This document shows positions 57,738 through 64,000 of a stretch of 64,000 nucleotides of DNA, piece by piece (position 1 is the stretch's first letter; every line of letters starts with the position of its first letter). Under the pieces are notes generated by a model. That model saw only the letters and a list, made by a program, of their open reading frames with translations. It searched no databases and was not told the origin of the DNA. The DNA is from Microcaldota archaeon (lineage in GTDB: Archaea; Micrarchaeota; Micrarchaeia; Anstonellales; Bilamarchaeaceae). A program made the position numbers and the translations under genes. Where the stretch lies: NCBI GenBank assembly GCA_016212525.1, contig JACRGD010000010.1, forward strand, positions 434,001 through 498,000, given 5' to 3'.

Positions 57738-59249
57738 TTAGTCACTCGATGCATCAACTGGAGTTGGCGGGATACGTATGACATCCGAACCCGAGTCAAG
57801 TAACAATGGAGGAGTGGTTACTACGTCCGAAGCATCCTCGCTTACTCCCGCATCTGGGGCACAAACAAGACGAACACCAAGAGTTACTGTACTTCGAACT
57901 CTTGTCGAACCAATAGAAACACCCGCAGTTATAGAATACTCTGGAATAGTGGAAGCCGGAGGAGCTAGATCATAGGGCATTTCAGAAGCCCTAAATCTTC
58001 GCACAAGAACTGCAAATTGATTGCATCCACCTGGAGAAACTTGATCCATGATCGCATAATCGCTACTACCGTGAGGTTGAACATCTCTAGCAACAAGACC
58101 AAAAGATCCAAAATCCACAATAGTATCCAAAGATAATCCAAAGCCACTGCCAGAAGCAGTGCAACTTAGGTCACGGAAAACTGCAGTGCTGGGAATGCAC
58201 CGTGCACATGCATTTTCCAAGGTAACTTCTGCATCGCCCACACCATAACGGAAGCCAGCTCGAGTTGCACCAATAGTAAGAAGCAAAGTATTCCCGTAGA
58301 AATACTCGTTGTGTACTGGAACCCGTTCGTGAGAAGGAACATCTCCAAAGATTGCAATCCTCCTACAGGACCCATCAGGAGTTTGCTCATAAATATCCAT
58401 AAGGGGATTAAGAGTCCCTATACTCAGATCACGCAACACTAAGGTATAATAATGATCAATTCCATCATTGCCGCGCAAAGTAAATGGAAGCGAACCACCA
58501 GGATTATCGGCTGTTGACATTTCAAGAACTGCCCTTAGAGGTGCATAAGTACAGGAAAGGGATGGTCCGGTGGTTGAATTGCAGAAAGAGCGAACCGGAG
58601 GCATAATTGAAGAATCAGATGAACCAGAATCCAAAGGACCCATATCCGAACCGGAAGAATCAACAACTGAAACATCCAGCACCCCAGCATCCATCTCAAC
58701 TGGACGATTGACATCGACTACGACAGCATCGGTTCCTGCATCAGCCATTGTAGATTGAACACAAAGACGAGTAACTTTCACTAATGCTGCAGAGTTTGAT
58801 TCAGTATCCACACCTCGAACTTCAACTGCAACATCATCCCCATTTGGCAGATGTGAAACACCGCCACCGGGGCCTTCATGAACACGAATAACATCTTCAA
58901 AGCTACCGGCAGTAATCCTAAAGCGAACAGACGGAGCTGTTCCTCCACCAACACTCGCCGAGTCCGCACCAAGAAGATCGACTTCGATATTCGAAAATAC
59001 TACTGAGCTACCTCGAACCAGATTTCTCGAAGTCTCACTAGCATTACATTGCAATTCTGGCGGACGAGGATTTGAAACATCAGAACTACAGCCCGCAAGA
59101 CCCATGCCTGCAAGACCACTAACAGCAAGAAGCGAAAATGCAGAAAATCTCGATGCGCGTTCAGGAGCACGATGAGAAGCATCAGACGGATGGGCATCAG
59201 AATGAACTGGACTTACATTACCTGGATTACAAACTAATCTTTTTGTCAT
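57738..59249 (-). CDS. Predicted surface lipoprotein with Asp/Ser/Ala-rich linkers
   Basis: Lipobox-like GMGLAGCSSD; linkers DAGTDAVVVDVNRPVEMDAGVLDVSVVDSSGSDMGPLDSGSSDSS and DAGVSEDASD. Confidence 0.75.
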   Translation of the reverse strand: MTKRLVCNPGNVSPVHSDAHPSDASHRAPERASRFSAFSLLAVSGLAGMGLAGCSSDVSNPRPPELQCNASETSRNLVRGSSVVFSNIEVDLLGADSASVGGGTAPSVRFRITAGSFEDVIRVHEGPGGGVSHLPNGDDVAVEVRGVDTESNSAALVKVTRLCVQSTMADAGTDAVVVDVNRPVEMDAGVLDVSVVDSSGSDMGPLDSGSSDSSIMPPVRSFCNSTTGPSLSCTYAPLRAVLEMSTADNPGGSLPFTLRGNDGIDHYYTLVLRDLSIGTLNPLMDIYEQTPDGSCRRIAIFGDVPSHERVPVHNEYFYGNTLLLTIGATRAGFRYGVGDAEVTLENACARCIPSTAVFRDLSCTASGSGFGLSLDTIVDFGSFGLVARDVQPHGSSDYAIMDQVSPGGCNQFAVLVRRFRASEMPYDLAPPASTIPEYSITAGVSIGSTRVRSTVTLGVRLVCAPDAGVSEDASDVVTTPPLLLDSGSDVIRIPPTPVDASSD

Positions 59250-59306
59250 TCAGGTAGATGTGTTACGAAATGATTAAAAATGATGGTATTTTTTCAGGTT
59301 CGTACC

Positions 59307-60659
59307 TTAACCTCGCATTTTACGAAAATCCTTAGTAACATTCTCGATCACAAGCATCTCGGGCGGATAGGCAAGATGGGCCTTTGAAGTGCGGGAGTAG
59401 TTCTGGAAGAAATCCCATAAATACTCCATAACCTTGCGCTTTAACCGCTTCTTTTTGACAAAGAGACGACCCTTTTTGATTGAGAACTTTCCGTCCTTAT
59501 GAGAAACGCGGAATTTGACAATATGTTCTTTCATGCTAGTTGGTGGCCCCGGTATTTCTACAGAGGGCGAGAGAAGATCTTTCTTGAGAATAATTGCAAT
59601 TCGCACTAAATGTTTGCCATCATCGGCAAAAACAGACAAAATACCAAAGTCAGAAAGACTTTCTTCCAATTGAGAGATCAACTTACGCAATTGCCCCCAG
59701 AGCACATCGTCAACTACATTTGGCCGGACTAAAGAAACCAGATAGACAAGAGGATTTTTAGAGGAGGATTTTGAAGAGACCTTCTTGGAAGAGTAAAATT
59801 CAGAGATCTGCTCTTCGAACGTAGGTGGGTGTGAGAGAAAAAAGCGCTCATGTGGGTTTTTCAAAAATGAAGATGCAAGAGTTCTAAAGCGATCGAAATT
59901 GGATTTGGAAACGGCCGCAGCGACATTGCGGTTCTCATCAGTCGGATCGATCACTACAAAAAACCCGAACCGGTGGACACATAGACCTTTATCGGACGAA
60001 GTACGATAGTAATTCATAAGATCGATAAGAACACCATCTTTCCATTTTGAAGCGGCACGAAGGAGTTTGGCAAACGTCCCATATTTAATGATCAAAAGTT
60101 CGCACAGATAACCCGAAAAGCCCTGAAATTTTATTTCGGCACCATATAGAGAATTCGACTTGAGAAATGCTTTGAGTAAAACGATTTCCTGACGCATTTT
60201 ATCATTGATTTTCGAAAGCACGAATTTGGTGTGGAAAACAGACCGATCGACAGCGCTCTTGCGACCAGAGACGTCTTTTATATCATAGGCAGGAACCAGA
60301 TCAACCTTATGGCCCTGAACTTTCAATCGCACATATGGGTGCTCTGCATAACTAAGCTGATGAGTCGAATCCGGAAATGCAGACTTTGCTATCGAAACCA
60401 TAAGCGACTCAAACTGGGATTTTGGAAATTCCGGATTAAAGAGAACAAAAACATCGACTTCTCGATTGTTCTTTAGAAAAGTTCGCTTCGCAACTGAACC
60501 AGTAAGAACAATCCGCGCTCCCATGGGCTTAACCCGTTCAATGCAGCCAAGTAAATAATTAGCAAATACTGATTCGGTAGCCAATTCTTGTGCATCGGGA
60601 AGAAAATACGGCAGTACCGCTCTAAGTACAAATGGAACTGAGATTCGTTTTTTGGCCAT
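59307..60659 (-). CDS. cca: CCA-adding enzyme (class I tRNA nucleotidyltransferase)
   Basis: ARIVLTGSVAKRTFLKNNREVDVFVLF...HPYVRLKVQGHKVDLVPAYDIKD...SAVDRSVFHTKFVLSKI...GFSGYLCELLIIKYG. Start trimmed to MAKKRIS. Confidence 0.92.
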   Translation of the reverse strand: MAKKRISVPFVLRAVLPYFLPDAQELATESVFANYLLGCIERVKPMGARIVLTGSVAKRTFLKNNREVDVFVLFNPEFPKSQFESLMVSIAKSAFPDSTHQLSYAEHPYVRLKVQGHKVDLVPAYDIKDVSGRKSAVDRSVFHTKFVLSKINDKMRQEIVLLKAFLKSNSLYGAEIKFQGFSGYLCELLIIKYGTFAKLLRAASKWKDGVLIDLMNYYRTSSDKGLCVHRFGFFVVIDPTDENRNVAAAVSKSNFDRFRTLASSFLKNPHERFFLSHPPTFEEQISEFYSSKKVSSKSSSKNPLVYLVSLVRPNVVDDVLWGQLRKLISQLEESLSDFGILSVFADDGKHLVRIAIILKKDLLSPSVEIPGPPTSMKEHIVKFRVSHKDGKFSIKKGRLFVKKKRLKRKVMEYLWDFFQNYSRTSKAHLAYPPEMLVIENVTKDFRKMRG

Positions 60660-60661
60660 GA

Positions 60662-62908
60662 TCAGACCACGTCTAAGAGCTTTATTTTGGCCTTCCATTG
60701 CTCAAGTGATTCCTTGTATTTATCTTTGTTCAAAAAGAGCAATGAATCGAAATTTGCGCTCTTTAGATAAGCAATAGCAACCACATCGCCAACAATAACG
60801 AAACTGCTCGTATCCTTTTGAACCATTGACCGAACCGCACTGATTGCATAGTTTCGAAGTTTGAGTCCCAAGGCAGTAGTAAGCGTTCCTCCTTTTTCAG
60901 AGAACATCGTAAGCACTGGTTTTTCATTCTTTACTACAAGGGCTCCAAAGAGAAGATTTTTAGCAATAAGATCGGATGCAACAGAATCGAAAGACATTTT
61001 CTTGCGTCGCAAAAGACCCTGCTCAAGGACAAACTGAGAATCATATTTCTTTATGAAACGAGAAACTGCAAGATCACGATATACTGCTGGAATAGAACTT
61101 AGTGAGACTACAGGAATTTCACGCTGATCCTGCAATTGCGAAAGCAAATATTTTTCCCAATTTTCAGAATTGTCTGCGGCCGTCTTCTTCCTTGCATTAA
61201 GAGAAGCGATGGCAGTATCAATTCGAGTTACGTATTCATCCGCAAGGGCACGATTCTTGGGTGAGAAATTTTTAGCCATCTCATCGATCTTGGCACTAGA
61301 AATCATAGTTATAAGATCGTATTCGGAGCGCACATCAAGACCCTCGTTTGACACCTCATCTACAGTTGCAGAGAGGACTGTAAGTTTATCTTTGATTGAA
61401 GCAAGAATAACAAGATATAGATCCTTTTCCTGTTTGATGGCCATACCAAATGCCCTCTCAAGCAGAAACAGTTTGGTCAGATTTTCAAGTGCGAAATAGA
61501 CCTGTAGGAAACCAATAAAACCAAAGAACACCGGAAGAATTGAGATTGGATTTTTGAAAGCAAAATCGAAAAATCCTGCAAAGTTAGATGCAGATGGCGA
61601 AAGCGGAACTAGCCCAGAAACTGAAAGATAAGAAGAGATTGCAAGCAATATGAGGGCAATTACAAGATCACCCTTCCAATGCGGATTGGTCTTACCAAAG
61701 GTTCGCTTAACTGCAGATGCAAATTTCATTGAGGTAGATTTGTCAGAAACGAAATTCATAACAAACATCAATACATTGAAGAGGATCAAAATAGTCCAGA
61801 GCGTCAGGGCAAGACCAAAGGCCAGAGAAATAAGATAGTTACCAGAAAGGGCATAGAAAATCGAGACAAATAAATTAGTAAATGACAGGAACGAAAGGTC
61901 GGTAGAAGTAACAAGGAAATCAGGAGATTTTAATCTCGAGACGTATTGGTCAGGCGAAACAGAAGATTTGAAGCGGTAGTAAAGAACCATGTTTCCTGAA
62001 CTGGAAGTCGAATTCAAAAGGATTTTTTGACCAGAACTACCCGACGAAACCGAGAACTGAGAATTTGGATATGACCCAAAGTCACTCGCATCAGAAAGAG
62101 GAACCAGATCATCAACCGAAAGGCCATTTACCAAAGAGAGATCGGATGAACCACCAGAAGGAGTTAGAAAAAGATAAACACTATAATCATATGAATCGGA
62201 TTGGGATGAGAAAGAATTGAGGGCGAAAATTGAGGAATGTAATCGGGGCGCACCATAATCAGGTTTAGAGCAAAGAGAAAACTGAGGATTCGCCAAAAGA
62301 GGATTCGAATTAAGGGCTGCGAGTTTTGAATTGATCTGCCCGATTTTGGATACGAACTGTGAAGGATCCTCAAAAAGAACGCGCTTTGCATCATTTATAA
62401 GAGAAGAAAGTTCATTATTTGTTCGAACGTATGAGACAATGGAATTACCGACTACATCAGGGTAGGAATTTACCAATGACTTACATTTGAGCGATCCACC
62501 GTCGCACAGCGAATTGCAGGTTCGAACATCATTACAAGTTATACCATAAATACCAAGGATGGTTTTACATGAGTTTACAGCCTGGTCTTTGGAGGAGGAA
62601 AATGAGTCCAGGGCAGAATCAAGAGATAAGAGTTGCGGATCTGAAAAAGAAGGTGAGCTATCAAATACCAAATCCGAAGATTTGGAAACATAGACAAGCC
62701 GTTTGGTTACAAAAGAACCGCCAGATGGCTTAAATTCATAAGCAAAATAGTCAGGAAGTGCATCACCATCAAGATCAACTGGAGAGGATGAAAGTAGCAC
62801 CTCGGGAGATTTGGAAGCAAGAGATTTTTGAGAAACACAGCCAAATGAACCAAGGCTCAAAACCAGTAAAGAAGCTATGAAAAGAACTAATAGAGATCGC
62901 CGCACCAT
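60662..62908 (-). CDS. Large membrane-anchored protein of unknown function
   Basis: Signal/lipobox-like MVRRSLLVLFIASLLVLSLGSFGCVSQ, Ser-rich ectodomain, three or so central TMs, C-terminal soluble domain. Confidence 0.75.
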   Translation of the reverse strand: MVRRSLLVLFIASLLVLSLGSFGCVSQKSLASKSPEVLLSSSPVDLDGDALPDYFAYEFKPSGGSFVTKRLVYVSKSSDLVFDSSPSFSDPQLLSLDSALDSFSSSKDQAVNSCKTILGIYGITCNDVRTCNSLCDGGSLKCKSLVNSYPDVVGNSIVSYVRTNNELSSLINDAKRVLFEDPSQFVSKIGQINSKLAALNSNPLLANPQFSLCSKPDYGAPRLHSSIFALNSFSSQSDSYDYSVYLFLTPSGGSSDLSLVNGLSVDDLVPLSDASDFGSYPNSQFSVSSGSSGQKILLNSTSSSGNMVLYYRFKSSVSPDQYVSRLKSPDFLVTSTDLSFLSFTNLFVSIFYALSGNYLISLAFGLALTLWTILILFNVLMFVMNFVSDKSTSMKFASAVKRTFGKTNPHWKGDLVIALILLAISSYLSVSGLVPLSPSASNFAGFFDFAFKNPISILPVFFGFIGFLQVYFALENLTKLFLLERAFGMAIKQEKDLYLVILASIKDKLTVLSATVDEVSNEGLDVRSEYDLITMISSAKIDEMAKNFSPKNRALADEYVTRIDTAIASLNARKKTAADNSENWEKYLLSQLQDQREIPVVSLSSIPAVYRDLAVSRFIKKYDSQFVLEQGLLRRKKMSFDSVASDLIAKNLLFGALVVKNEKPVLTMFSEKGGTLTTALGLKLRNYAISAVRSMVQKDTSSFVIVGDVVAIAYLKSANFDSLLFLNKDKYKESLEQWKAKIKLLDVV

Positions 62909-62985
62909 GTAAGAGATTCAGGACTGAAATTTAAAAAGGTTTCAAGTAGAGAGAAATTAGCCAAAAACACAATAAGAGAAACAGA

Positions 62986-63375
62986 TCAGACCTTCCTTAA
63001 TCCTTTTACGCCATCATATTTGGAGTTGGATCTGGAAAATAGAAACGCATCATTACTAATGCAAATAGCTGCAGTAATGAGATCTTCCATTTTCTTTGTC
63101 AATTCGCCATGGTCATCAAGCTCTTTTGCAAGAGTGGCAGCCATTTGGGCAGATGAACGATCAAAAGGAAGAATAGTAATCCTATTTGAAAATGCAGTCA
63201 TAACTTCAGGTTTGCGGATGGTCTGAAGAAGATTGAAGAGAGTCGGGCTGGTAACACAGATTTCTTCTCGAGCGACATAGTATTTGAGTTTTTCGAGAAT
63301 AGTTGGCTCGCCACGCAGGAAATCGAGCGCTGCTTCATAATCAAGACAGATTTTCTCCACAACTAAGACCTCCAC
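62986..63375 (-). CDS. PIN-domain toxin (VapC-like)
   Basis: CLDYEAALDFLRGEPTI...PFDRSSAQMAATLAKELDDHGELTKKMEDLITAAICISNDAFLFSRSNSKYDGVKGL. Confidence 0.87.
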   Translation of the reverse strand: MEVLVVEKICLDYEAALDFLRGEPTILEKLKYYVAREEICVTSPTLFNLLQTIRKPEVMTAFSNRITILPFDRSSAQMAATLAKELDDHGELTKKMEDLITAAICISNDAFLFSRSNSKYDGVKGLRKV

Positions 63376-63587
63376 TGATTATAGGTGCCACGCTTGACTT
63401 TTTCAACGACCCGATGATTGATATCTTCTTCATTTAGACTGCCGGCTAGCTCAATAATAGAACTCTTTTCCTCGCCTTTTTCAGAAAGAAGATGTCGTAA
63501 AATTTCACTAAAACTCATGCCCTTAGATCGTTTTCTTTTGTAAAGCTCCGCGTAAACATCGTCCATTATTGTAATTACTTTGACCAT
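63363..63587 (-). CDS. Antitoxin (VapB-like)
   Basis: MVKVITIMDDVYAELYKRKRSKGMSFSEILRHLLSEK; overlaps the PIN toxin gene. Confidence 0.85.
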   Translation of the reverse strand: MVKVITIMDDVYAELYKRKRSKGMSFSEILRHLLSEKGEEKSSIIELAGSLNEEDINHRVVEKVKRGTYNQWRS

Positions 63588-63787
63588 CTAATCGCCGCTT
63601 CTGACTAGAACAATGTATTTAATAAATGCATTTACCTAAAATCGACGATTTCTGGAAAGTTGTCTGCATTAGATAACAGATGTGACAGACAACTGATCGA
63701 GAGTAAAAGTCAGCTATTTAAACCTTGGGACGACCGAATGAACATCTCTTGTTTATAAGAGAAAAAGGCGACAAAAAAGGTGTAAAT

Positions 63788-64000
63788 ATGGAAGATTTGG
63801 TAAAATCAGTCATGGGAGAAGCATCTCCAAAGCAGGAAAGCACAGAAGTTTTGAGTTCTGAAAGTATCAAGATCGTAACCGTCGGTGTCGGCGGTGCAGG
63901 AAACAATACAATAAACCGACTCATAAAGAGCGGTGTCAAGGGTACTGAGCTGGTTGCAATCAACACAGACAAACAACACTTGAATATCGTTCACGAGCGA
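63788..64000 (+). CDS. ftsZ: Cell division protein FtsZ, N-terminal part (truncated by window end)
   Basis: [71 protein letters not shown]; open to base 64000. Confidence 0.93.
   Translation, partial: MEDLVKSVMGEASPKQESTEVLSSESIKIVTVGVGGAGNNTINRLIKSGVKGTELVAINTDKQHLNIVHER

Overview
The window is archaeal chromosomal DNA. It carries split RNAP genes (rpoH-B''-B'-A'-A''-L30e-NusA), carS, an archaeal CCA-adding enzyme, archaeal-type AspRS, and the 5' end of ftsZ. The mix of genes and many lineage-restricted ORFs suggests a DPANN/euryarchaeal-type lineage, but that placement is inference. Recognisable housekeeping genes include a fumarase/aspartase fragment, glnA, glmM, sppA, surE, an RNA ligase with its partner protein, a beta-CASP nuclease, a CcdA/thioredoxin redox cluster, a K+ channel with a CPA2 antiporter, and two toxin-antitoxin pairs. 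The strongest unexplained feature is a tandem cassette of six divergent polytopic membrane-protein genes (34500-42330, minus strand). All six share an N-terminal (P)x(4-6)AKxEL-type motif after a TM segment and a central G-x-x-LR-x-(F/L)-x-x-TR-x-x-G motif. Most also share a C-terminal G-(L)-(T/S)-R-(L/I)-(I/V) tail. One member has three copies of its N-terminal TM module. A pilin-like gene cluster (25744-29467) lies about 5 kb away. There are also several unannotated intergenic RNA-like structures, notably a ~227-nt element closed by a 19-position helix (25447-25673, minus strand), a multi-hairpin region flanking tRNA-Val (about 9215-9540), a 10-bp perfect inverted repeat enclosing a hairpin (13044-13122), and a nested hairpin directly downstream of the membrane cassette (34401-34496). 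All assignments come from reading the sequence; no database search was run.
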